DNA of 36,412 nt from DASYHS01 sp035998295 (GTDB taxonomy: Bacteria > Pseudomonadota > Alphaproteobacteria > Azospirillales > Azospirillaceae). The notes beneath the pieces were generated by a model. That model searched no databases. It worked only from the letters and a program-made list of their open reading frames with translations, and was not told the DNA's origin. Shown one piece after another: positions 15,010-23,189 of the stretch. The DNA lies in contig NZ_DASYHS010000246.1 of NCBI RefSeq assembly GCF_035998295.1, positions 1 to 36,412 on the forward strand, written 5' to 3'. A program made the position numbers and the translations under genes. Position 1 is the stretch's first letter; every line of letters begins with the position of its first letter.

Positions 15010-16164
15010 ATGCCTCGGAAAATTTGCGTCGTCATCACGGCCCGGCCGAGCTATGCGAGGATCTGGTCCGCACTGGCCGCCATCCGCGACCGCAGCGACC
15101 TCGAGCTTCAGCTGGTCCTGTGCGCATCGGCGCTGCACGACCGCTACGGCAAGCTCACCGACATCGTCAGGCGCGACGGCCTCGACGTGGCCGAGCAGCT
15201 CTTCACGCTGATCGAGGGCGAAAACCTAGTCACCTCGGCCAAATCGACCGGCCTGGGCATCATCGAGCTCACGACCGCCTTCGACAGGTTGAAGCCGGAT
15301 CTCGTCGTCACCATCGCCGACCGGTACGAAACCCTGGCGACCGCCGTTGCGGCATCGTACCTGAACATTCCCCTCGTCCACGTCCAGGGAGGAGAGATCA
15401 CGGGGTCGATCGACGAAAAGGTCCGCCACGCGGTCACGAAGCTGTCCGACCTCCACCTGGTCTCCACCCACAAGGCGCGCGATCGGGTCATCCGCATGGG
15501 CGAGCGTCCGGAGGCCGTCGTCTGGACTGGCTGCCCGTCGATCGACCTCGCCGCCATCGCCGAACGCGACGAATCCGAGTTCGACGTCTTCTCGTCCTAT
15601 GGCGGGGTGGGGCCGGTGCTCGACCTTTCAGGCGGCTTTCTCATGGTCATGCAGCATCCCGTCACCACGGAGTACGGCGCGGCAAGGGACCAGATTGTCG
15701 AGACGATCGAGGCGGTACGTCGCCTCGCGATGCCGACGCTCTGGTTCTGGCCGAACGTCGACGCGGGCTCGGATGCGGTGTCCAAAATGATCCGCGTCTA
15801 CCGGGAGCGCAATGCGCTGCCGCACGTCCATCTCTTCCGCAACGTCGCGCCGGAGCATTTCATCAGGCTGCTGGTCCGGTCGTCGTGCATCATCGGGAAT
15901 TCGAGCGTCGGCATCCGTGAGTGCTCCTTTCTGGGAGTGCCGGCGGTCAATATCGGCGCGCGCCAGGCGGGACGCGAGCGGGGACCGAACGTTCTCGACG
16001 TGGGCTACGACCGCGACCAGATCGTCGAGGCCGTGACGCTGCATGAACGCCGCGGCCGGCCCGTGCGCTCCCATCTGTATGGTGACGGCGAGGCCGGTGT
16101 CCGGATCGCCGCCGAACTGGCGTCCTGGGCTCCGTCCGTCGAGAAGCGCCTGACCTACGACTGA
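15010..16164 (+). CDS. neuC: Hydrolysing UDP-HexNAc 2-epimerase (NeuC/LegG family)
   Basis: This 384-residue GT-B-like epimerase removes UDP (or GDP) and inverts C2, giving a free ManNAc-type sugar for the NeuB-like synthase. The N-terminus KICVVITARPSYARIWSAL is typical of NeuC/LegG. Further blocks are LVVTIADRYETLATAVAASYLNIPLVHVQGGE, SIDEKVRHAVTKLSDLH and the C-terminal IIGNSSVGIRECSFLGVPAVNIGARQAGRERG, which holds the conserved substrate-binding residues. The ATG is at 15010, with a GGATTGACGG stretch upstream. In a legionaminate pathway it would act on a 2,4-diacetamido-trideoxy-hexose nucleotide; in a sialate pathway on UDP-GlcNAc. Confidence 0.93.
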   Translation: MPRKICVVITARPSYARIWSALAAIRDRSDLELQLVLCASALHDRYGKLTDIVRRDGLDVAEQLFTLIEGENLVTSAKSTGLGIIELTTAFDRLKPDLVVTIADRYETLATAVAASYLNIPLVHVQGGEITGSIDEKVRHAVTKLSDLHLVSTHKARDRVIRMGERPEAVVWTGCPSIDLAAIAERDESEFDVFSSYGGVGPVLDLSGGFLMVMQHPVTTEYGAARDQIVETIEAVRRLAMPTLWFWPNVDAGSDAVSKMIRVYRERNALPHVHLFRNVAPEHFIRLLVRSSCIIGNSSVGIRECSFLGVPAVNIGARQAGRERGPNVLDVGYDRDQIVEAVTLHERRGRPVRSHLYGDGEAGVRIAAELASWAPSVEKRLTYD

Positions 16165-16200
16165 GCGTGGCCGGCCTCCGGCCACCAAGGTGAAAAAGCA

Positions 16201-17964
16201 ATGAGTACCTTGCGCATGATCGGCGAGATCCTGCTTCCCCGGGAGCGCCGGCAGGCCGTCCTGCTGCTCTGCCTCGTGGTGGTGACTGCCATCCTCGAGG
16301 CGGTGGGCGCCGTGTCGATCATGCCATTCATCGCCCTGTTGCAGGATCCCGGCCGGGCCATGGCGAACCCAGTGCTGGCCCGGGTCCATGCGGCGGTCGG
16401 GCCGGAAAGCATGGAGAGCTTTCTGTTGATGGTCGGCGCGGCTATTTTCGTGCTGCTTGTCGTGGCGTCCCTGGTCACGACGTTCTCGTCCTGGTTGCTG
16501 ACCAGGGTTCCCTATCTTTGGGCCCATTCCATATCCACTCGGCTCTTTTCGCGTTATCTCGAGCAGGACTACGCCTTCTTCATCGGGCGCAATTCCGCGG
16601 AATTGAAGAAGAACGTTCTGGACCAGGTGCAGCAGCTGCTCCTGTTCGGCCTTCTGCCGATCGTGCTCGCCGCCGGGCGGGGCATTGTGGTCCTATTCCT
16701 TCTGGCCGTGCTGATGATGATCGACCCACTGCTGTCGCTCGTGCTGGGCGGCGTGTTCGGCGGCATCTACGGAGGTCTGCTGTTTGTGATGCGTCGGCGC
16801 CTGCAGCGCATGGGCAGGCAGGCGGTCGAGGTCAACGAGGGGCGTTTCCGTGTCGCGGCCGAGGCTTTCGACGGCATTGTCGAGGTGAAGTTGTTCGGAT
16901 ACGAAGCTTCCTTCCGGCGCCGCTTCGGCGAGGTATCGGAGAGATATGCGACGCTTCAGGCCAATACCCTGATCGCCGGCCTCCTGCCGCGCTATGTCGT
17001 CGAGGGCTTGGCCTTCGGCAGCATCATGCTCATTCTGCTGTTCATGCTCTGGCGCGACCGCGACATTGCGGAAGCGCTGCCGGTAGTGGCCGTGTACGCC
17101 TTTGCGGGATACAGGCTGCTTCCAGCCCTGCAGCAGGTCTTCGTTGGTTTGACCAAGAGCCGTTTCGCCAATGCCTCCCTGGCCGCCATTCACCGTGACC
17201 TTGCCGGGCTTCCGGAACCGGTCGCCGGTTCCCGCGGCCGGGTGGAGCGCCTCGCGGTTGAACGGGACATCGAGCTGAAGGGAATCTCCTTCACCTATCC
17301 CGAGGCGGAGACCGCCAGCCTCAGTGGGGTCGACCTCCGGATTCCGGCCGGGCACATGATCGGGCTGGTCGGCGAGACGGGCTCCGGCAAGTCGACCGCG
17401 CTCGCGCTTCTGATGGGGCTCCTGCGTCCGACCAGTGGGATGCTCCTCGTGGACGGGCGCCCGATCGATGATGCGACCCTCGTCCGCCGCTGGCAGCAGT
17501 CCATCGGTTACGTTCCCCAGCACATCCACCTGATGGACGCAACGGTGGCGGAGAACATCGCCTTCGGCGAGGAGGGGACCGCGATCGACATGGCACGGGT
17601 CAGGAGCGCCGCACGCCTCGCCGCCGTCGACGAGGTGGTCGAGCGCATGCCGGACGGATACGAGACCAGGCTGGGGGAGCGGGGCGTCCGCCTGAGCGGC
17701 GGGGAGCGGCAGCGCGTCGGCATCGCGCGCGCCCTATATCGCGACGCGCCGGTCCTGATCCTGGACGAAGCGACCAGCGCGCTCGACGAAGGGACCGAGA
17801 AGCGGGTCGTCGCGGCGCTCGAAGGGCTTTCCGGTCAGCGGACAATCGTCATGATCGCTCACCGCCTGGGCACGCTCAGGAAGTGCGACGTCGTCTTCCG
17901 TTTCCATCTCGGCCGCCTAGTCGAATACGGTGACGCGCCCCGCATGCTCGGGGACGTGAATTGA
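16201..17964 (+). CDS. ABC transporter with fused permease and ATPase (MsbA/PglK-type flippase candidate)
   Basis: This is a 587-residue half-transporter that would act as a homodimer. Residues about 15-320 hold six predicted membrane helices; residues about 355-585 form the nucleotide-binding domain. Walker A GETGSGKST is at 391-399, the Q-loop in GYVPQHIHLMD, the ABC signature LSGGERQR at about 498-505, Walker B VLILDEATSALDE from 518, and the H-loop in MIAHRLGT. Its size, single-polypeptide form and place directly after nonulosonate genes resemble PglK, which flips lipid-linked oligosaccharides. No Wzx flippase gene is in the window, so this may do that job. GGTGAAAAAG precedes the ATG. 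Other MsbA-like exporters remain possible. Confidence 0.9.
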   Translation: MSTLRMIGEILLPRERRQAVLLLCLVVVTAILEAVGAVSIMPFIALLQDPGRAMANPVLARVHAAVGPESMESFLLMVGAAIFVLLVVASLVTTFSSWLLTRVPYLWAHSISTRLFSRYLEQDYAFFIGRNSAELKKNVLDQVQQLLLFGLLPIVLAAGRGIVVLFLLAVLMMIDPLLSLVLGGVFGGIYGGLLFVMRRRLQRMGRQAVEVNEGRFRVAAEAFDGIVEVKLFGYEASFRRRFGEVSERYATLQANTLIAGLLPRYVVEGLAFGSIMLILLFMLWRDRDIAEALPVVAVYAFAGYRLLPALQQVFVGLTKSRFANASLAAIHRDLAGLPEPVAGSRGRVERLAVERDIELKGISFTYPEAETASLSGVDLRIPAGHMIGLVGETGSGKSTALALLMGLLRPTSGMLLVDGRPIDDATLVRRWQQSIGYVPQHIHLMDATVAENIAFGEEGTAIDMARVRSAARLAAVDEVVERMPDGYETRLGERGVRLSGGERQRVGIARALYRDAPVLILDEATSALDEGTEKRVVAALEGLSGQRTIVMIAHRLGTLRKCDVVFRFHLGRLVEYGDAPRMLGDVN

Positions 17965-19490
17965 GGAGCGCCTGGTCCGGTGGCGGCGGGGCGGAGGAGC
18001 AGACGGCGGCAGTGACGGTTCGAGAACGCAAGAAAGTCGCCCTGGTCAGCTTCCAGTGGTCGATGTACCTGGAGTTCGCTGGCAGGTTGGAGGCGGAGGG
18101 GTTCGACGTCTATTGGATCCACTCCCTGCGCTCCTGGACCGAGCGGCTGGTCGCCTCCGGTGTGCCGCGCGAGCGTATTCTGGACCTGTCCGATCCGGCG
18201 GATTTCCAGGAACGCGACGTCGAGGCCTGCCGGGCCGGACTAGCCGGGCTCGAGCTGCCGGGCCATCCGCGAATTCATGACCTTGTGCAGATGGACCGTC
18301 TCCTGCGCGAGATGCCGCACGACTTCGCCCTCAGGTATCTCGCCCACGCGAAGGAGGAGGTGGAGCGCTTCCTCGACGCGCATGGCATCGTCCTCGTCGC
18401 CAGCGTCCTGGACACGGCCCTGCAATTGCTGACCATGGCGATCTGTCACCGGCAGGGCAGGCTTTGGGCCCATCTCGTCGCGTTGAAGATGCCCCCCGAA
18501 CGCTGGGCCGTCTTCGAAGGGCACGTGCCCGACCAGCCCCTGCGGCGTCGGCCCGTCACCGACGCCGACCGGGAGGAAGCCGCCCGGCTCCTCGAGTCCT
18601 TCCGCAAGGGCAATGCTCGCGCCTTGATGCGCAGGACCGCGACGGGGTACGTGGACGCCCTGCGCCGCCTGCGTCTGCAGGTTCCGTTCTTCGCCGGGCT
18701 GTTGCGGGCACGGCTCGGTCACGATCGGATCAACGACTTCGCCTCCTATCCGCTCCGCAGGATCGTCGCGATGTTCCTGCGCAAGAAGGTGAATCTCGTC
18801 TACGTCAGGCAGTTCCTGAAACTCGGCCGGGAGCCGCGCCGGCCCTACGTGCTGTTCGGCCTCAACCGCCAGCCCGAGTCCAGCATCGACGTGATCGGCG
18901 CCTTCTATTCCGATCAGATCGCCCATGTCCGACAGATCGCGCGGGCCGTGCCCGTCACCCACGACCTCCTGGTCAAGCTGCACCTCAGCGACGTCGACGG
19001 CCGCCGTCCGTCCGGACTGCGGGAATTGGCGGCCATTCCCGGTGTCCGTCTGATCGATCCCGCTGCCGATACGCGACAGCTCATTCTCGGGGCCGACCTC
19101 GTCATCGCCGCCTATGGTACCATGGTGCTCGAGGCGGCGCTTCTGGGGCGCCCGGCGATCAGTTTCACCCGGGTGTATTTCACGGGCTTGCCGGCGATAG
19201 CCCACTGTTCGTCGCCGGCGGCCTTGCCGGATCTCGTGACGGCGCAGCTGGCCAAGACCGCCGGGTCCGACGACGACCGGCATGCGGTCGAACTCCTGGC
19301 GGAATTGTACGCCAGCTCCTTTCCCGGCCTGCCCAACCGCGGCTACGCCAATGAAGATTACAGGCAGGTCGATCTCGATTCAATCGCGGAGGCCTTCAAC
19401 TGGCTCCACGACGTCGCCTCCGAGCGCCGGAGCCGATGCTCCCCGGCGCAGGACGTGGCGTCCGCCGCGACTGCACCGATTCGGGAGTAG
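17961..19490 (+). CDS. Putative GT-B transferase of the capsule-synthesis type (function unknown)
   Basis: This 509-residue protein has no clear textbook family. The N-terminal half begins, after a low-complexity leader, with KKVALVSFQWSMYLEFAGRLEAEGF, a Rossmann-like start. The C-terminal half has VTHDLLVKLHLSDVDGRRP, then IPGVRLIDPAADTRQLILGADLVIAAYGTMVLEAALLGRPAISF. That last block is like the donor-site region of capsule proteins (KpsS/KpsC type) and CDP-glycerol-type transferases. Because CMP-nonulosonate enzymes lie upstream, it is a candidate nonulosonate or Kdo-like transferase; this is inference. The start may be TTG 17961, overlapping the ABC stop (TTGA), or GTG 18012, which removes the leader. 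No signal peptide or membrane helix is evident. Confidence 0.65.
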   Translation: MRSAWSGGGGAEEQTAAVTVRERKKVALVSFQWSMYLEFAGRLEAEGFDVYWIHSLRSWTERLVASGVPRERILDLSDPADFQERDVEACRAGLAGLELPGHPRIHDLVQMDRLLREMPHDFALRYLAHAKEEVERFLDAHGIVLVASVLDTALQLLTMAICHRQGRLWAHLVALKMPPERWAVFEGHVPDQPLRRRPVTDADREEAARLLESFRKGNARALMRRTATGYVDALRRLRLQVPFFAGLLRARLGHDRINDFASYPLRRIVAMFLRKKVNLVYVRQFLKLGREPRRPYVLFGLNRQPESSIDVIGAFYSDQIAHVRQIARAVPVTHDLLVKLHLSDVDGRRPSGLRELAAIPGVRLIDPAADTRQLILGADLVIAAYGTMVLEAALLGRPAISFTRVYFTGLPAIAHCSSPAALPDLVTAQLAKTAGSDDDRHAVELLAELYASSFPGLPNRGYANEDYRQVDLDSIAEAFNWLHDVASERRSRCSPAQDVASAATAPIRE

Positions 19491-19515
19491 GTGGATCATT
19501 CGTCAGCGGCCCGGC

Positions 19516-19543
19516 TTGTCTTTGGGGGGCGTACACTGTATCT
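19516..19543 (+). promoter_or_regulatory. Weak candidate promoter before wzz
   Basis: TTGTCT (19516-19521) and GTATCT (19538-19543) are 16 bases apart in the 148-base gap between the putative transferase and the Wzz-like gene. This is the largest gap inside the plus-strand cluster. The match is weak and could be chance. Confidence 0.22.
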
Positions 19544-19638
19544 CCGGAGGTTCGTAGCCGGGACTGATCGGGTATGTCGCTCCAAAGCAGGCGCGGCCGG
19601 TTGCGGGTGGCATTGGGGCGGTTGTTCTTGGGAAGCCT

Positions 19639-20460
19639 ATGAGTCAGCCTTCATCCTTTCTGGACTTTCTGCGGCGTCGCCTCGCGATCGGTTTCGCCGT
19701 CGCGGGCACGATCGTGTTGATCGGCATCGTCTACGTCGCCATGGCTCCTCGTATCTACGAGGCACGCCTTTCCGTTGCCCTGCCGACCAGGAGCCAAGTC
19801 GTCGACTTGCTGGCCAGCGGGGACGTGCTGGCGGCCAGGTTGGGGACGGCGTATCGGATCGGCGTGCCGGGGATTCCCCTGCCGCGCCTAATCGGCGTGT
19901 CCGTGGATGATGGGCTGCTGCACGTCTACGCAAGGGGAAATAGCCCGCAGGAAGCGGCCGAGGAGGCTCGGAAAGCCGCGTCCGAGGTGATCGACGCCGT
20001 CAACCGCGATCTGGTGGCGGTCCGTGAATACACCGACCACCGCATCGCCATTCTGGACGAGCTGCGCGAAAGCCGCTCGGCCCAGTTGGAGCAGCTCGTG
20101 GGGCGGATGTCCCGGATCGACGGCGGCTCCGTGGACGAAGGTCTGGGCTTCGCCCTTTCGAATCAGGTTCGCAGCTCCGAGATTTCCGTGCAGGAACTGG
20201 CTCTCCAGCGTACCCAGCTGGAGCTGCTGGGACGCATTATCGATCAGGAGGAGCGGGAACTGAGGGTTTTCGAAGTCCTGCCGGACGCGCCGGCCAGCCC
20301 GAAGGTTCTCTTCGTCCTGCTCCTGACCCTAATCGCCGCTGCGACCGGGGGCATCGCTGCGATGGTCGCGGCGGAATGGATGTCTGCGCTGTCCTGGAGG
20401 TCCGCTTCGCGCGCCGACCTTCGCATGGACGTGCCGCGGCGATCCGACGGACTGTCCTGA
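19639..20460 (+). CDS. Polysaccharide chain-length determinant (Wzz/PCP family)
   Basis: This 273-residue inner-membrane protein controls the modal length of the polymer made with Wzy. It has the PCP layout: a first membrane helix at about residues 15-37 (IGFAVAGTIVLIGIVYVAM), a periplasmic alpha/beta and coiled-coil region rich in Arg/Glu (about 40-210), then the Pro-rich LPDAPASPKVLF motif just before a second helix (about 222-245). There is no BY-kinase domain. ATG at 19639 follows GGGAAG. A basic tail follows the second helix. The protein is shorter than many Wzz proteins, but both anchors are present. Confidence 0.82.
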   Translation: MSQPSSFLDFLRRRLAIGFAVAGTIVLIGIVYVAMAPRIYEARLSVALPTRSQVVDLLASGDVLAARLGTAYRIGVPGIPLPRLIGVSVDDGLLHVYARGNSPQEAAEEARKAASEVIDAVNRDLVAVREYTDHRIAILDELRESRSAQLEQLVGRMSRIDGGSVDEGLGFALSNQVRSSEISVQELALQRTQLELLGRIIDQEERELRVFEVLPDAPASPKVLFVLLLTLIAAATGGIAAMVAAEWMSALSWRSASRADLRMDVPRRSDGLS

Positions 20461-20524
20461 TCCTGTGCCGATGTACCATGCCGGTGACCCGGTCGCCGGC
20501 TCATCAACGGAGGCGGGAGGCCTC

Positions 20525-21169
20525 ATGCAAGCTCTGAAGCGGGTCGGTGTTACGCTGGTCCGGTCCTATCGCGACTGGCAGGAGGAACGTTCCAGACGGT
20601 CCCTGCTGAAGGCTCTGCCACCCTCGGTTTTTGCCAACAGGCCGCCGGACGCTCTCGACCCTGATTGGTACGATCTCGGTTTTCTCTACCGATCGGTTCG
20701 CGAACGGGGTCCGACGACGGTCCTTGAGTTCGGGTCGGGATGCTCGACCGCCGTGATCGCTCAGGCGCTCGTCGACAACAGGACCCATGCCAGGTTCGTC
20801 AGCCTGGAGACGTCCGAGCACTGGGCGGAGGTGACGCGATCCAGCCTTTCTCCGGAGCACGCCCGCATCTGTACGGTCGTCCACGCTCCGCCGGTGGAGA
20901 GCATGCATGACGGCGCGGCCGTCTGGCGCCACGCCAATCTACCCGACATCGCTCCGGACTTCGTCTATCTCGACGGGCCGCCGCTGACGGTCGAACGGCC
21001 GGTGGCCGTCGATCTGCTCGACCTGGAGGCCACGATGCCGTCCGGCTGCCTCGTCGTCGTGGATGGCCGTCGGCGCAATGCCGAGTATCTTCGCGACCAT
21101 TTCGAGCGTTCCTGGAGCTACCGCTGGGACGTGGTGGCCGACCGGGCGACGCTCGAACTGGCCCGATAG
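20525..21169 (+). CDS. Methyltransferase-fold protein (class I, function unknown)
   Basis: This 214-residue protein has a SAM-binding-like start, TVLEFGSGCSTAVIAQAL at about residues 67-84, a motif II-like FVSLETSEHWAEV, and DFVYLDGPPLTVERPVAVDLL with an acidic motif. The pattern matches small class I methyltransferases often found in polysaccharide loci. ATG at 20525 is chosen because GGGAGG lies 5 bases upstream; the in-frame ATG at 20465 has no such signal. It is the last plus-strand gene before a convergent pair, with only 13 bases to the WbpM-like stop. The substrate could be a sugar or a phosphate end group; nothing in the sequence tells which. Confidence 0.72.
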   Translation: MQALKRVGVTLVRSYRDWQEERSRRSLLKALPPSVFANRPPDALDPDWYDLGFLYRSVRERGPTTVLEFGSGCSTAVIAQALVDNRTHARFVSLETSEHWAEVTRSSLSPEHARICTVVHAPPVESMHDGAAVWRHANLPDIAPDFVYLDGPPLTVERPVAVDLLDLEATMPSGCLVVVDGRRRNAEYLRDHFERSWSYRWDVVADRATLELAR

Positions 21170-21182
21170 GGATCCGCAGGCG

Positions 21183-23144
21183 TCAGGACGCCGCCTCGCG
21201 GGTCCTCTTCTCCGGCAGGAGATCCGAGCCGTTCGGCGCATGGCGGAATTCGGGAACGGCGGTCGCCAGCAGGGACAGCACCCTCTGGTCGTCGCCGGCC
21301 AGCGCCGCCGTTTCGATTTCCGTCATCATCCGGCGCAGGAGCGTGACGTCGACGGGGCGCGGGGAGGCGGCGAGCACGCCTTCCGCCGGAGTGGGGCTCG
21401 GCGGTTCGGCGACGTCGAACAGCTCCTCGAACAGTTTCTCGCCGGGACGAAGTCCGGTGAAGACGACCTTCACGTCCTCGCCGGGCCGGAAGCCGGAGAG
21501 GCGGATCACCTGGTTGGCGAGGTCTAGGATCTGGACCGGCTCCCCCATGTCGAGGACAAAGATCTTACCGCGTTCGCCGCCCGTCCGCATGCCGTAGGCC
21601 GAGGCCTGCAAGACGAGCTGGACCGCCTCCTGGACCGTCATGAAGTATCGACGGATGTCGGGATGCGTGACGGTGAGGGGCCCGCCAGCCGCGAGCTGGC
21701 GCTGGAACAGCGGCACGACGGATCCCGAGGAACCGAGAACGTTGCCGAACCGGACCGTCATGAAGCGGGTGACGGAGTGCCGGTCGCCCTCCTGGATGTC
21801 GAGAGCCTGGCAGTAGCTTTCGGCGATCCGCTTGGTGGCCCCCATGACGTTGGTGGGATTGACGGCCTTGTCGGTGGAGATGAGGACCATGGCTCTGACG
21901 CCCGAATCAAGCGCTGCATCCGCCACGTTGCGGGTTCCGATCGCGTTGGTGCGGGTACCCTCGCAGGGGTTGAACTCGACGAGCGGCACGTGCTTCAGGG
22001 CGGCCGCATGGAAGACAACGTCGGGCCGCTCGATTTGGAAGAGGCGTTTGATGCCGTTGCGGTCCCGGACGTCGCAGATCACCGGCCGGACTTCGATCCC
22101 GGGAAATTTTTCGGACAGGTCCAGGTCGATGCTGTAGAGGCCGTATTCCGACGTCTCGACCAGGATCATCCGTTTCGGGGCGTGTGCTGCCACTTGTCGG
22201 CAGATCTCCGAGCCAATGGAGCCTCCGGCGCCCGTTACGACCACCGTCTTATCCGACAGCAGCTGTCCGATCGCATTGCGGTCGAGGGTGATGGGCGGGC
22301 GTCCGAGCAGGTCTTCAATGGCGATCGGCTTCGGCTGAGGAGGTTCGTCGTCAAGCTTGCTTCGAAGCTTCGACAGCTCGGGCAGGCGAGCCACCTCGAT
22401 CCCGTGCTTTTCCCCGAGTCTCACCATCTGGCGGACCAGGGAGCCGTCCATCGGCTTGGTCAGGATCAAAGTCCGGGGCCGCAGGCCGCGTCTGGTCAGC
22501 CTGTCGATTATCTGGTCTGTTTCCGCCAGCATTCCCAGGACCTCGACGTCGCGGATTGAGCGCCCGACACGGCCGCCTTTCTCGTCGATAATCCCGACCA
22601 CAAGGTATTGGGCGCGGGGATTGGTCAGCATGGCGCGGATGAACAGTTCAGTCCCGTCTCCGGCACCGACCAGCACGACCGGGGTCCGGGCGGTGTCGGC
22701 GCCGTGCAGCAGGCCCGAGATGCGCCGGTCCTTTAGGAGGCGGTATAGGATCCGGGGGGCGCCCAGAAGGACGACCAGGACGAACCAGTTGATGACCGGG
22801 ACCGAGCGGGGCAGTGCCTCGAGCCTTGTCCACAGGAACGACACGAGCAGGAACAACAGTATCGTCAGGGTCGCCGCCCGCGCGATCGCGACGAGATCGC
22901 TGATTGACGCGTATCTCCAGATGCCGGTGTTCATGCCGAACAACCTGAAGCAGATTGCGGCGATGCCGCAGAACGTCAGGAGCCACCACGCCAGATCCCA
23001 GCCCGCATATGCGAACATGGAGCTGCCCAGCCGGAGATAGATCGACAGGATCAGCGAGATGCCGGCCATGATCACGTCGTGCGTGAACGACAGCACCCTT
23101 CTATCCAGGCGGTTCAGCAGGCCCTTGGTCGAAATCCGGGTCAT
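21183..23144 (-). CDS. Membrane nucleotide-sugar 4,6-dehydratase (WbpM/CapD/FlaA1 family)
   Basis: This 653-residue protein has an N-terminal membrane part with four helices (about residues 20-135), a first Rossmann-like CoA-binding region (VVLVGAGDGTELFIRAM, about 156-172), and a C-terminal SDR domain. GAGGSIG is at 305-311. The catalytic triad is SMK type: Ser423 in LISTDKAVNPTNVMGATKR, Met434 in place of Tyr, and Lys438, as in WbpM and PglF. These enzymes turn UDP-GlcNAc into UDP-4-keto-6-deoxy-GlcNAc, the precursor for UDP-QuiNAc/FucNAc or for bacillosamine and legionaminate. It lies 45 bases after the AsnB-like gene on the same strand and ends convergent with the methyltransferase gene. 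Confidence 0.93.
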   Translation of the reverse strand: MTRISTKGLLNRLDRRVLSFTHDVIMAGISLILSIYLRLGSSMFAYAGWDLAWWLLTFCGIAAICFRLFGMNTGIWRYASISDLVAIARAATLTILLFLLVSFLWTRLEALPRSVPVINWFVLVVLLGAPRILYRLLKDRRISGLLHGADTARTPVVLVGAGDGTELFIRAMLTNPRAQYLVVGIIDEKGGRVGRSIRDVEVLGMLAETDQIIDRLTRRGLRPRTLILTKPMDGSLVRQMVRLGEKHGIEVARLPELSKLRSKLDDEPPQPKPIAIEDLLGRPPITLDRNAIGQLLSDKTVVVTGAGGSIGSEICRQVAAHAPKRMILVETSEYGLYSIDLDLSEKFPGIEVRPVICDVRDRNGIKRLFQIERPDVVFHAAALKHVPLVEFNPCEGTRTNAIGTRNVADAALDSGVRAMVLISTDKAVNPTNVMGATKRIAESYCQALDIQEGDRHSVTRFMTVRFGNVLGSSGSVVPLFQRQLAAGGPLTVTHPDIRRYFMTVQEAVQLVLQASAYGMRTGGERGKIFVLDMGEPVQILDLANQVIRLSGFRPGEDVKVVFTGLRPGEKLFEELFDVAEPPSPTPAEGVLAASPRPVDVTLLRRMMTEIETAALAGDDQRVLSLLATAVPEFRHAPNGSDLLPEKRTREAAS

Positions 23145-23189
23145 TTACGGTTCCGTCGGAAATCCGGGAGGATCTCGGGTCATCGAGTG

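Noticed and set aside
14491..16164. Apparent 557-codon frame extending NeuC backwards
   Set aside because: The extra N-terminal part is an alternate frame of neuB. NeuC family sequence begins at 15010.
18240..19283. Minus-strand frame of 347 codons
   Set aside because: It is antisense to the capsule-type putative transferase, with low-complexity Gly/Arg/Gln composition and no family resemblance.
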